A stretch of DNA of 64,000 nt from Glycine soja (lineage: Eukaryota; Streptophyta; Magnoliopsida; Fabales; Fabaceae). Below are positions 1 through 11,258 of the stretch, piece after piece. The stretch is taken from contig NC_041002.1 of the NCBI RefSeq assembly GCF_004193775.1, forward strand, positions 17,169,535 to 17,233,534, in the 5' to 3' direction. The translations under genes and the position numbers were made by a program. A model generated the notes under the pieces. It had not been told where the DNA came from. It saw nothing but the letters and a program-made list of their open reading frames with translations, and did no database searches. The number at the start of each line of letters is the position of its first letter. Position 1 is the stretch's first letter.

Positions 1-1085
1 TCACATTCTTATCAATGTGAAATTGACACAACAAGTTGGTTGGCTCAGGGAAAACAGTTTTCATTGCATTCATCAATACTGGATCTCTGTCGGTAATAAT
101 AACTTGAGGGATTGCATCACATCTCAGAAAAATACCTAGAAACTGTTCCAGAGCCCAAACAATATTATTTATATGTTCTCCCTCCAAATAGGAGAATGCA
201 ACTTAAAATGTCATTCCAGTTTGTGCCACACCAACAATGTCAAGTAAAGACAACCCGTATTTGTTTGTTTTATAGGTACTATCTATGAAAAATACCAAAT
301 TATAGGCATTGGTTAATTTCATTGCATCAGAATGACTCCAAAATATATCACGTACAATATCTTCATCTTTCAGTCTATGCCAATGAATATACTGATCGCG
401 TTCAAGAAGCTTCATTAATTGTTGCATTTCACTATTATTGTCTCTTATAGAAGAACGATATGGATATCTTGCATTGCATACTTGCTTCATTGTTGTACAA
501 ATGGTGACATTGTGTTCCTTCAATGTCAGAAGAATATTCTTTGGTTTGACCATTGACTTTGTCATATCACCAACAATAGTCTTCACATCCTTAGTTAGTC
601 AACCAACATATGAATGTTCAACTAATGACTTAGCCAATGCATGATTATGACTCTCACACATTAACTTCACCATCCATCCTTCACCTCCGAACACTGGTTT
701 CACTTGCAGCTTAAAGGGACACCTACATTTTCTACTACTAGTAACTATTTGTAATAAATCTTTCCTGCATGCCCTATATTTGCCACTTCTCTCACAACCA
801 ATTAAAACATATGAGGTCCTTCCTGTATTTTCAGTATTTGTGTCTGACCTCATTATCACTGCCACAAAATCAATATCATACACATCAAAGCGAGCCTAAT
901 GCAAAACTTCATCACGGGTAGCCAAAAACCTACAAAAGGGATAATACCTGTTTAGTCTTCAAGGGACATTTATTTACTTACTTTAACAAAATACAAAATC
1001 ATATCAATACCTAAGAAGTATTGAAGACATCAGAACAATCAATATTTTCAAACATATCAGGTTCCTCTCCATTGTCTTCATTCAT
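1..1085 (-). pseudogene. MULE transposase pseudogene (FAR1-like N-terminus plus DDE core), cut by window edge
   Basis: This is a relic of a Mutator-like transposase that would have cut and pasted its own element. Read on the minus strand, a short exon 1 (about 1085-1011) ends in FNTS, an intron of about 80 bp (1010-930) has GT/AG-type borders, and exon 2 runs from 929 off the left edge. Exon 2 carries a FAR1-type DNA-binding region (VAVIMRSDTNT, CERSGKYR, CPFKL, SHNH) and then the MULE catalytic core, with FIDSTYKTNKYG holding the first Asp and VIITDRD the second. The frame is broken by stops at 1011-1013 (TAG), 896-898 (TAG), 599-601 (TGA) and 203-205 (TAA), and by one extra base near 925. 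A fragment at 34,081-34,440 is a homologue and supports the exon structure. The family call is firm; the exact subfamily is not. Confidence 0.8.
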
Positions 1086-1493
1086 ATTAAATTCCTTAGA
1101 TATTATACTATTATATATCCACTAATCTTTGTTCATTACTTAACAAAATATTCAAAAAAATTCAATGACAAACTAATGACTCCTAACGAAACCATACATA
1201 ATTCTAATTATTTATAAATAAATCTATTTATTTGAAAAAACTTCCATGTTGAAATTTTTTTAATGTCTTCTACACTACATAAGTATGTCGATATTTCAAT
1301 AAATATGTTTTTTAACATATACTATCACACAATTTTATTATTTTTGTATTGCATTTACTAATATATTACATTGAAATTGATAAGCATATACATGAAAATT
1401 TATACTTGCATAAACTAATATATCACACAATTTTATAATTTTTTTACTTGCATAAACTAGTTAATGTTATAATATTTACACAAATATTATAAA

Positions 1494-2123
1494 GGTTTAA
1501 TTACTCATTTGATTCTTATAGTTTCATAATTTTTACCTTTTAGTCCTTATAGTTTGAAAGTGGTCTTTTTAGTCTCTATAATTTACATTTTAATTCTCTT
1601 TTAGTCCCTACTATTTAAAAGTGGTCTTTTTAGTCCTTAGAATTTGTATTTTAATTCTCTTTTAGTCCCTATAGTTTGAAACTGATCTTTTTAGTCTCTA
1701 TAATTTGTATTCTAATTATTTTTTAGTCCTTACTACAAAAAATTATAAAAATAATTGACTACAAATTAGTTATAAATTATCAACTATTTTTTTATTACAA
1801 GTTATCTTACGATAAATTAGTTACGATTACTTGCTAATATTTTTGTAGTTAATTGTAATTGATAATACTACTCATATTTTGATGGTAAGGACTTAAAGAG
1901 AATTAAAATATAAAGTATAGGACTAAAAATATCACTTTAAATTATAAGGACTAAAAGAGAATTAAAATGCAAATTATAAGGACTAAAATGATCACTTTCA
2001 AACTACAAGAACAAAAACATAATTAAAATGTAAATTATAAGGACTAAAAAAAATCACTTTCAAACTATAAGGACTAAAAGGTACAAATTATGAAACTATA
2101 GACACCAAATGAGTAATTAAACC
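1494..2123. mobile_element. Foldback MULE-type MITE with 9-bp TSD
   Basis: A 630-bp non-coding inverted-repeat element. Both ends begin with GGTTTAATTACTCATTTG reading inward, and similarity between the arms continues for more than 200 bp. Each arm holds tandem subunits of about 60 bp built on TTTTAGTCC(C)TATAGTTTGAAAGTGG. The flanks carry a perfect 9-bp direct repeat, TATTATAAA, at 1485-1493 and 2124-2132. A 9-bp target duplication with long inverted repeats is the hallmark of Mutator-like elements. It encodes nothing and would need a transposase in trans. It lies just upstream of the decayed MULE transposase, but their ends were not shown to match. Confidence 0.85.
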
Positions 2124-2169
2124 TATTATAAAAAATATTACTAAATTTATAAAATAAACATTAAAAATA

Positions 2170-2530
2170 TTTTTTAATTATTTTAAAAATGTTTTAGGTG
2201 ATACAGATTGACAATCTGTATAAGTTATGCGGATTGTCAATTCGTAAGATTCATACGAATTATCAATCCATATGTTTATTACTAAACAGATCCAAGTCGT
2301 AGAGACAAAAAAAACTTACCTCCTCCATCGTTGCATCGTGATACCCACCACGACGATAACAACGTACTGCGAACGACCATCACGATCTCGATCAAAGCAG
2401 CCACAACAACAACAAGGAACTCAGCCGGAAAAAAAAAAGAGAATAGTGTATGAAGAAAAAAATAAAACCAACAAACAAAGAAGAAGTTAATAGGGGTAAT
2501 GTTGGAATTTTAAAAATATTGTTTAGTGTA
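2170..2530 (-). other. Probable upstream (leader) part of the MULE at the left edge
   Basis: This stretch contains short inverted motifs based on GACAATC/GATTGTC (2205-2270), then a run rich in CAC/ACG (2320-2400) and a purine-rich tail. A similarly organised stretch lies upstream of the other MULE fragment (about 34,740-35,060): repeated ACGGATC-type motifs, then a CAC/ATC-rich run, then a tail resembling GGGGTAATGTTGGAATT. The parallel order suggests both are the 5' arms of related MULEs. Similarity is patchy and judged by eye. Confidence 0.35.
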
Positions 2531-2600
2531 GAAGAAATATTCATGGTACAAGAAGAAAATCCCTCCCCTAAAATCCTGTGGGCCCTACCCACTACTATTG

Positions 2601-5003
2601 CCTGAGTTTCACATGATATGGGCCAGGCCTTGTTAACATATGATCACAAGGTTGGTTACCATCAAAATCAGGATGGTGAAGACTAAAACTTGTGTTAGAA
2701 GAAAGTATAAATCAAAATGATGTGAAATGAGAAATTGGTTTTCTATTTTCTTTGGAAACCATTTCACCTTTTAAAATTAATATTATATTATAGTAAAAAT
2801 TTGATGTTATCAATACAATTAAAATTTATCATAAAATATATTAATCAATTAATACAATTTTATACTATTATTTAATCACAAAATATAATTTATATATTTT
2901 TAAAATAATTATTATAAAAATTAATAAAATTATCATGATTAGTTATAATTAAATGAAAATAAAAAAAATACTTTTTAGACCGTAGTATAAAAGTGTATAT
3001 ATATATTTTTTGCTATCAATGCATTATTATTGATTTTTTATAACCCCTCACTGATTTTTTTTTCCCCACCGAGACTAAATCTCCTTTTAAGGATCTGAAT
3101 GCACTCAAAAATGTATTGTCTCTTTCAAGTAAATTTTCTGCATACACAACTCTTGATCACTTTCTTAAGATACTCAATCTTATTATCACTGAAACTAATC
3201 ACTTATTTATTTCTGATCTCATCTAGATATAAATCAAAATTTTAAATTAAATTATTTTGATATCAAAATTTTCACATTAAGTTCTATTAAATCTTATACT
3301 CAACATATCGTGTAAGGTTATTAAATGTGGTGGACAGAAAAATCAAAATTGTAATAATAAGGGTCCCACCACCTATCCTCCACCCCTTGAATTTACAATG
3401 GTGCTAGTTGTACGGTATACAATACCCTTTTTAAGGTGCAGGCAGATTTGTAGGTTGCTGGGCTTGTGGGCACATTTTGGACATTGTGAAAGAAAGTTGT
3501 GTAGGAGGAGATGAGGCCAGAAAGGAAAGGTACCCCTTTGTAGGGTCTTCCATGGGCCATGCAAGTCTTTGAATGATTTCTCGTGGGGGCACCATTCCTT
3601 CACAACCTTTCATTTGATGGTTCAATTTATAAAGAGGGTTTGCAAATTTTCAAGGTGACAGAAAGTGATGTCCTTACGTTCCACCTTCATTAGAGAAAAG
3701 GGTGGGTGGGGGTTGTGTACGGTTTGGCTCTTTGCTTTCGCTATGTCGCCTAGTATAGATCCGGACAAGGTTGTTGCTTCTACTTTAGGAGATAATTTGG
3801 TATGAACTTTACACAATTTCGGATTTCTTTTTGGAATATTTAATTTCTTTTAATACTGGATATTTGTTATTCACAATTATACATAGTTGTACGACACATG
3901 TAACATGGCAGTGATATTTATAGAATGTTATTAACTTCTATTGACTTGGTTGAAGATACTCATCACCATCCATTCATTTAATGAATTACTGTTTGAATTT
4001 GTTGAATTAGATACACACATTTGATAAAAAGAAAAATACACATTTTCTCACATAAATAAAATTAAGTATGTATTTTAAAAAATTATGACACTAGCTAGTA
4101 ATTAATATATTTTAACAAGGTTAAAATATAAATAAACAACACAAGATTAAGAAAACATAATTGAATAATTAAGGTTTATTATACAAAGTCACGATTTCAA
4201 CATTACAATATTTTTTTACCACCAAGAAAAACATTATTGAAAAGAGTACCCCGATGGTACTCTAGCAGTACAATGGAAATATATGCACTGAACAGAGAAA
4301 AAAGAAAAGGTCAATAAGACCATCTCAGTTGCCTAGTCACATAGGCCAAAATATTATCCAGCAATAGCTATCGAAGCTCTTTCCTCACCTTATCCCATCC
4401 ATCACTACTACATAACCAAAGTTATAAAACACGTGCTTCAAAGATTTAAAACCAACTCAATCAGCATAACTAGCCTTCGACAAGAATTTATGTGGTAGGA
4501 TTACAAAGAGCTCACTTTTCTCCTTCATTATTCAAGCTCACTTTGGCTCCTCTGGCTTTGTTCTCTTTGTGGTAATAGAAGCTTACCTAAACCCATTTAT
4601 GGTTAAAAGTTGTTGTCACGTGATTTTTATGGTAAAATGCCCTGATGTTCATACATATTCATGCCTTAATTATTGGAATATTTTTGTTTTGGTTGCAAAA
4701 AAATCACGTAACATTGTTAGAAGGAGTCGCGTACAAATACAATTTCCAGAAATGTATAAAACATTTTCTCTAATTAAAGTCATTTGTTATTTTATGATTT
4801 AATAAAAAAGAAATTGAAACTTTCGTGTCTCATCTTACGACTTAAAAATAACTTTCTTCAAATTGAAAATTTTCTATACATTGCATCAACAGCTACGCCT
4901 ACATAGAAATCACCCATAAGTTGAGATAAGAAGTCAATACAAAGATCAACATTAAAAAAAGAAAAAAAAAGCCAATACAACTCTCAAATGATTATAAAAC
5001 GCA
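2601..5003. other. AT-rich interval with no recognised gene
   Basis: About 2.4 kb of AT-rich sequence. The small ORFs on either strand (for example around 3373-3816 and 4569-4802) show no recognisable domain, no shared frame and no conserved motif. No RNA gene or repeat structure was recognised. Confidence 0.4.
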
Positions 5004-5008
5004 TTGCA

Positions 5009-5488
5009 TGTTAAGAATTTTTATAATTCATAATTAATTAATATGGGCTACATATTATATTATAACATTTATATTAGTTATTTACATTTAAATGGATTCA
5101 ATATAAAATGATCTATTTAAGTGAGTCCATTAGACTGTCAAAAAATTGATATGGGCTTAATGAACGGAAACCAGTTTGGCCCATTAGGGGATAATGAGAA
5201 TTCTAATAGGTTTAAAACCTGAGAAATGGTTATGGTCCCCAAGACACCAAATCAATAAACAGTTTCTCCTCTCCCCATCTGAAGAAAAAACGAAGGTTCC
5301 ATAAGGAAGAAGGTGATTTGGTTGAGAAAGGTCATTAAACCAATTGTTCGTGACCACTGTCAGATTCCGCTGCATGTTGATCAAGCTCTCTATGGATCCA
5401 GATATTCCTTAAAACCTCTTGATAATTTGACGTAATGTGTTTTGGTGCTCATTTGATATTTTATAAGGTTTATTGAAAATTCCCAACA
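5009..5488 (+). repeat. 5' LTR of the copia element
   Basis: Starts TGTTAAGAATT and ends CCCAACA, giving TG...CA ends. The same sequence recurs with scattered substitutions at 10,523-11,003. The differences visible between the two LTRs show an old insertion. Confidence 0.92.
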
Positions 5489-5490
5489 AG

Positions 5491-5503
5491 TGGTATCAGA
5501 GCC
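5491..5503 (+). other. Primer binding site, initiator-Met tRNA type
   Basis: TGGTATCAGAGCC lies two bases after the 5' LTR. It is the standard complement of the 3' end of plant initiator-Met tRNA and would prime minus-strand DNA synthesis. Confidence 0.9.
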
Positions 5504-6579
5504 ACCATTACTGTTAGATTATTGGGATTTAAAGCTGCTGTTTGATGAATCTTTTTTTTGGTTATATGAATCCTAATTTTATTTTGGGGAGAAACTATTT
5601 TGATCAATAAAATTGTAAAACCCCTAAATTTATGTGTTATGGACATAAAGTTTTTCTCTTCTTAAGAATTAATAAAAGGCCTCTGCATTTAATTTACGGG
5701 GTTGCACATTTTTTTTTGTTTGTGTCGCATTTGCTGGCATATTATTTTATTTGCGATAAAGGTTCTACGTAACTGGTGTTGCCATTTAGTACGTGACACA
5801 ATTTCATAAATATATATATTTTTTGTTTATATGAATCAGTAATAAAACAAATGGTCTTTTGTCTTATTTGAATAATTTATTGTTATTTTTTTTCCAATTG
5901 TTTTTTTTCATGAAACGGTGATAAGCTGATCATTTATGTTATTCATGTGATTAGTATAAATTTGTGATAGTACCATGATATGTTTGTTTCGGGTGCATAA
6001 TTAGTTTACCATGATGTAGTTTTTCAAACATTTACTGCTATCACAATTGGGTGCAAATTTAACCATTATGGATCCTTTCCATTTATTTGTGTGTCCTGTA
6101 ATTTTAATTAAATTGATTGAAGCATTATGTTGCCAAATTAACCTCTATTGTGTAAATTGATTTAATTAAATCGCATGGATGTTAGTATGGAATTATTTAT
6201 GCGAATTGTGCTCAGCCCAAAGGAAAACACAATTTGGCCAAATAATAACATACCTGCGATGATAAATATGTGACGATTATTAAGTTTTTTTTCATGAGAA
6301 TAATAGTCGGTCCAAAGAAAGGCTATTCAGAACTAATTGTCAATATTTGATCATTGCGTTGACAGTACCAATTACAAATTAATTTCTCTGTCCAAAGACT
6401 AGAATTAATGTTGTGCTAGGTATCTTGTGATAGATCTGTTATGGGAAATATTTGCATGTCTTGTTATATATACTTTATATGACTTGCTTGATTATTTGTG
6501 AACATGTTATTTTTTGTTTTTTGTTTAGTTAATATTACCAGTGCTGCAAAATGTTACTGCTAAAGTGAATTCTATCCCA

Positions 6580-7533
6580 ATGCTGAATGGGACAAATTTT
6601 AAGGTCTGGAAGGAAGTCGTAGAAATTGTTCTTGGCTGTATGGATTTGGACTTGGCACTGAGGATGAAATGACCCATTTCCACTTCAGAAACCTCTAATG
6701 AGGTAAAAATTGAGAAGTGGGATCAGTCCAACCGAATGTGCCTTATGATCATGAAGCGCTCTATTTCATAGGCGTTTCGGGGCTCTATTTCTAAGGGTCA
6801 AAGTGCAAAGAAATTCCTTGAGGAAATTGAGCAATAATTTTCCAAAAATGAAAAGGCGGAGACGAGTAACCTTTTGGCTAAACTCATCTTCATGAAGTAT
6901 AAAGGCAAAGGAAACATAAGGGAGTTCATTATGGAGATGTCCAATCTCGCATCAAAACTAAAGTCACTTAAGTTAGAGCTTGGTGAAGACCTGTTCGTGC
7001 ACTTGGTTTTGATCTCGCTTCCTGCACACTTTGGGCAATTCAAAGTGAGCTATAACACTCAGAAGGACAAATGGTCCCTCAATGAGCTTATATCTCACTG
7101 TGTGCAAGAGGAGGAGTGGCTGCAAAGAGATAGGACTGAAAGTGTTCACTTGACTTCGACCTCTCAGAATAAGAAAAGGAAGAAGACTAAGGGTGCTGCG
7201 GAAGGAACTTCTCAGCAAAAAAAACAAAATAAGGATGAGGAATTTACCTGTTACTTCTGCAAAAAGTCGGGACACATGAAGAAAGAGTGTCCCAAGTATG
7301 CCGCATGGCGTGTGAAGAAAGGTAAATTTCATACTCTAGTTTGTTTAGAAGTTAATTTGGCTTTTGTACCTAAAGATACTTGGTGGGTAGATTTTGGTGC
7401 TACTACTCACATAAGTATGACTATGCAGGGTTGCCTGTGGAGCCGACTGCCAAGTGATGATGAAAGATTCATCTTTGGGGGTGATGGCAAGAAGGTTGCA
7501 GTGGAACTATTGGAACTTTTAGATTACAGTTAA
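6580..7533 (+). pseudogene. copia gag-protease pseudogene
   Basis: One reading frame covers gag and the start of pol. It has the copia Gag opening (IPMLNGTNFKVWKE), a long gag core (KGKGNIREFIMEMSNLASKL), a zinc knuckle CYFCKKSGHMKKEC (CX2CX4HX4C, near 7250-7290) and a protease-like site WWVDFGATTHIS near 7385. In-frame stops occur at 6670 (TGA), 6769 (TAG) and 6835 (TAA). The protease motif reads DFG where the family usually has DSG, so the active site is probably altered as well. The longest open part is 6874-7533 (219 codons). Confidence 0.82.
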
Positions 7534-7547
7534 AAACTAGATTTTAT

Positions 7548-8928
7548 TTGGATTTATTTGAGACTTTTGTTGTACCGTCTTTTAGACAAAATTTGATTTC
7601 TATTTCTGGTTTGGACAAATTTGGATTTTCTTATTCATTTGGAAATAAAAAAGTTAGTCTCTACCAAAATTTAAATATGGTTGGTTTTGGTTCTTTAATT
7701 GATAATCTTTACATGCTTGATGTTGTTAGTTCCTATAATGAAATACTGCAAATAAGTTCACATGGTACAAAATGAAAATTGAATGAGAATTTATTAGACT
7801 TTGAGGTCTGTATTGAATTTAGAGACTTGTGTTGGATGAAATTCTTGACCTTTTGGATCTATCAGACTTTGAGGTCTGTATTGAATGAATAAAGGGAAAA
7901 TGAACAAACATAAGGAAATTAGGTGCCAAAAGAGCTAAAGATGTCTTAGAACTAGTGCGAACAAACATTTATGGTCCTTTTCCTACAACTTCTTGGAATG
8001 GACAACAATATTTCATTACGTTCATAGATGACTACTCTAGATACGGTTACCTATATTTGATACATGAGAAATCCCAATCCCTAGACGTTTTTAAGACTTT
8101 CAAGGCTGAGGTTGAACTTCAACTTGGAAAGAAAATTAAGGCTGTCAAATCTGACCGTGGTGGTGAGTACTATGGCAGATATGATGGATCAGGAGAACAA
8201 CGTCTAGGACCTTTTGTGCTTTTCCTCAAAGAGTGTGGAATTGTTCCACAATACACTGTGCCAGGAAAACCCAGCATGAATGGTGTAGCAGAACGAAGAA
8301 ACCAAACTCTTAAGGATATGGTGAGAAGTATGATTAGTCATTCCTCTTTGCCAGAGTCACTTTGAGGAGAAGCCTTAAAGACCGTAGTTTACATCCTTAA
8401 TAGGGTGCCAAGTAAAGCAGTCAATAAAACCCCTTATGAACTTTGGACTAGTAAAAGGCAAGCATTAAACATTTGCACATTTGGGGTTGTCCAGCTGAGG
8501 CACGGCCTTATAGGCCATATGAAAGAAAGCTGGACTCAAGAACAATTAGCTCCTATTTTGTTAGCCATGTTGAACGCTCTCGGGGCTATAAATTTTACAA
8601 TCCCACCTTAAGATCCTTTTTTGAGACGGGAAATGCGAGATTTCTTGAGGAAGTTGAGTTTGGGAAGGAAGAGAACACAAGGAATGTTGTCTTTGAGGAA
8701 GAACCTGTTATTTACAGTGATCAAGTCCTCGTACCTATTATTGTTCAAGACACAACTCCAGTAATAGAAGACAATGTTCAAACTATTGACATTGTTCCAA
8801 AACAAGACAACAATGAGGTTCTCCCTCAAATACCTTTAGAGCAACCTCAACAACCTCAAGAAGTATCATTATGGAGATCCATTAGAGAGAGGAGAAATTT
8901 AATATTTTCTCCAAGAACATCAGGATGA
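7548..8928 (+). pseudogene. copia integrase pseudogene
   Basis: Pieces in two or more frames make up the integrase. 7548-7775 matches the pre-integrase stretch (FRQNLISISGLDKFGFSYSFGN). 7955-8365 is the catalytic core: TNIYGPFP, FIDDYSRYGYLY, VKSDRGGEYY and MNGVAERRNQTL. The second Asp and the Glu of the DDE triad are present, but the first position reads N in TNIYGPFP where the family has D. A TGA at 8363-8365 interrupts LPESL*GEALKT, and the sequence continues through VPSKAVNKTPYELW. The C-terminal tail (8473-8928, ending IRERRNLIFSPRTSG) is in another frame. Where RT should follow, the reading frame simply stops. Confidence 0.82.
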
Positions 8929-8974
8929 CGTTGTGTAATTTTAAGACATCTCATTTATTATATTAAATTGTGTT

Positions 8975-9440
8975 GTATGTTTTGGTTAAATTGATTGAAA
9001 TAACATGTTGCCAAAGTAACCTTTGTTGCGTAAGTTAATTTGATTAAATTTACATGGATGTTGCATGAAATTATTCATGTGAAGCGTGCTCGGCCCAAAA
9101 GAGACACAATTTGATAGAATAATTACATGCTTGCAATGGTAAACATGTGGTGATTATAAATTGTGTGATTTTCCATGTGAATAATGAAATGTCCAAAGAC
9201 AATCATTATTTGACCAGAATAATCATCATATAAGTTTTCCATGTGAGCAATGGAGTGTTTGAAGACAACCTTTGTTTGATAGGACTTATCACCAATGTTT
9301 GATCAATGCGTTGAGAGTACCACTTGCAGTTAGTCTTTTTCAATCCAAAGATTGAGGATTAATGGTGCGCTAGGTATCTTGTTTGAGTCTTGAAATTTAC
9401 CATAAAGATTATTTGTGCGTTGCATGTTTATTGTTCTCTT
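8975..9440 (+). repeat. Second copy of the copia leader, in place of RT
   Basis: This stretch resembles the element's own untranslated leader at about 6100-6440. Both contain ATGTTGCCAAA, CATGGATGTT, GTGCTC(A/G)GCCCAAA, TTTGATCA(T/A)TGCGTTGA and GTGC(T)AGGTATCTTG landmarks in the same order, with many substitutions. It sits exactly where the reverse transcriptase should be encoded and is itself non-coding. Confidence 0.7.
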
Positions 9441-9599
9441 CTTTAGTTGTTGTCGTTGTTACTATTATGGTTTAGATTACTCATATTATGTGAATCCTAA
9501 ATCTGCATGTATAAAATTTAGAGTTTGAAATTATTTTTATGGGAGTCCTAAGGTGATATATGAGTAATCTTGGTATGCAACACTAGAAAGTAGTAAAGT

Positions 9600-10090
9600 G
9601 AATTATGCATTAATTGAAGAGAACAAGGAACTACATGTTTTCATATCGAAAGTCTAGAAGTTTAGAGATCATTGGGTATTCTGACTTCGATTATTTCAGA
9701 ATGTCATAACAACAATCACTTCACATAAGGATTCACATTTGACCATGTTGGTGGAGTTCATATTTTGCTATGAGACATCATACTAGAATTTATGATTGCT
9801 AAATTATTGTAACTGGTTTGCCTGTTGTCGCCAACATTAAGTAGCCATCAAGTGTTTGTTGAGACAATATCTTAGCAGTCTTATTAAGGATTCAACTAAG
9901 TAAAAGTTTTTTTTGTTGACATAAAGTATTTGGTTATTGAATAAAGAATTTAGGAAATACAGATTTGTATAGAACATATAGGAACTCATTCCATGCTAGC
10001 TGATCCACTTACTAAAGGTATGACACTAAAGTTTTTCACGAGCACACTGCTCATATGGGTGTAATTCCTGACAGTACCTTAGTTTAGTGG
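9600..10090 (+). pseudogene. copia RNase H remnant
   Basis: Broken fragments of the 3' end of pol. Conceptual translation in shifting frames gives recognisable RNase H pieces: IGYSDFDYF-like near 9670, SWRS/AMRH-like near 9765, a DN-box-like region near 9870, and the terminal EHIGTHSMLADPLTKGM-like stretch near 9965-10025 followed by HTAHMGVIP. Many stops and shifts are present. Confidence 0.6.
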
Positions 10091-10511
10091 GAGTCTTACT
10101 CATGTTCTATATCTTACGGTTTACAAACATTTGTTATTTGGATTTTCTGCAGAAATAAAGTTGATGTTTATCATTATATTTTGAGTTTGTTTTGTGTGCA
10201 ATATTTATATTGTATTTTGGATTGATCTCTATGAAGAATAAAGTTGGGACTAGTTGGAAATAGACATGATTAAGATCACATTGTATGTAATTTCCATGTC
10301 GCTTATCCACATTTGATCTATGTCATCGTGTATGAGTAACAATGGTGATCATTGTGGCTTAGTCAAGCTAAATTATGATGAAAACTACAATGGTTTCCTA
10401 TTGTTATATGAGATGGAACAGATTGTATAAAAGGAGTCTAAAAGTAAATAACATACGGTTGTGCGCCTAAAGAATTTTGTGATATAAATGTCTAAGGTTA
10501 ATATGAAGCCC

Positions 10512-10522
10512 AAGTGGGAGAT
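10512..10522 (+). other. Polypurine tract of the copia element
   Basis: AAGTGGGAGAT abuts the 3' LTR. This is the usual plus-strand primer position in LTR retrotransposons. Confidence 0.8.
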
Positions 10523-11003
10523 TGTTAGGAATTTTTATAATTCCTAATTAATTAATATGGGCTACATATTATATTATAACATTTATATTAGTTATTTTCA
10601 TTTAAATAGGTTCAATATAAAGTGACCTATTTAAGTGAGCCCGTTAGACTGCCAGAAAATTGATATGAGCTTAATGAGCAAAAACCAGTTTGGCCCATTA
10701 GGGGATAATGAAAACCCTAATAGGTTTAAAACCTGAGGAATGGTTATGGTCCCTAAATCACCAAATCAATAAACAGTTTCTCCTCTCCCCATCTGAAGAG
10801 AAAATGAAGGTCCCATAAGGAAGAAGGTGATTTGATTGAGGAAGGTCATTTAACCAATTGTTCGTGACCACTGTCAGATTCCGCTGCGTGTTGATCAAGC
10901 TCTCTATGGATCCAGGTATTCCTTAAAACCTTTTGATAATTTGACATAATGTGTTTTGGTGCTCATTTGGTATTTTATAAGGTTTATTGAAAAATAACCA
11001 ACA
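10523..11003 (+). repeat. 3' LTR of the copia element
   Basis: A 481-bp copy of the 5' LTR, starting TGTTAGGAATT and ending CCAACA, followed by the TSD TTGCA. Confidence 0.92.
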
Positions 11004-11258
11004 TTGCATACTTTATTTAATGCTAATGAGTTATAAAAAATGTTCATTTTTCTAACCACAAATACTTGGTCTACAATTTTATGGTAATGTACCTTGTGCC
11101 TCAAGTTCAATACCGTCCAGTCCACATGAGCACATTGCAACTCCATCCCAGATAAATGAAACATTATACATAGGCATAGACACATCCATCCTTCTCCCAT
11201 CAATTCCTCTATTCTTAGTTGTTTTTTTCTTCATTTTTTTCCCATTTCTTTAGCCCAC

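Larger units (their letters stand above)
5009..11003 (+). mobile_element. Ty1/copia LTR retrotransposon, decayed, RT region missing
   Basis: A 5,995-bp element bounded by LTRs of 480 and 481 bp and flanked by the 5-bp duplication TTGCA (5004-5008 and 11004-11008). The order is LTR, tRNA-iMet PBS, leader, gag with zinc knuckle, protease, integrase, RNase H remnant, polypurine tract, LTR. Integrase before RNase H defines Ty1/copia. The reverse transcriptase expected between integrase and RNase H is absent, and a second copy of the leader lies there (8975-9440). The ORFs are broken many times, so the element is inactive and old relative to the SIRE1-like array. Confidence 0.92.

Noticed and set aside
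3373..3816. Three small overlapping minus-strand ORFs
   Set aside because: No recognised motif, mutually overlapping frames and AT-rich intergenic context.
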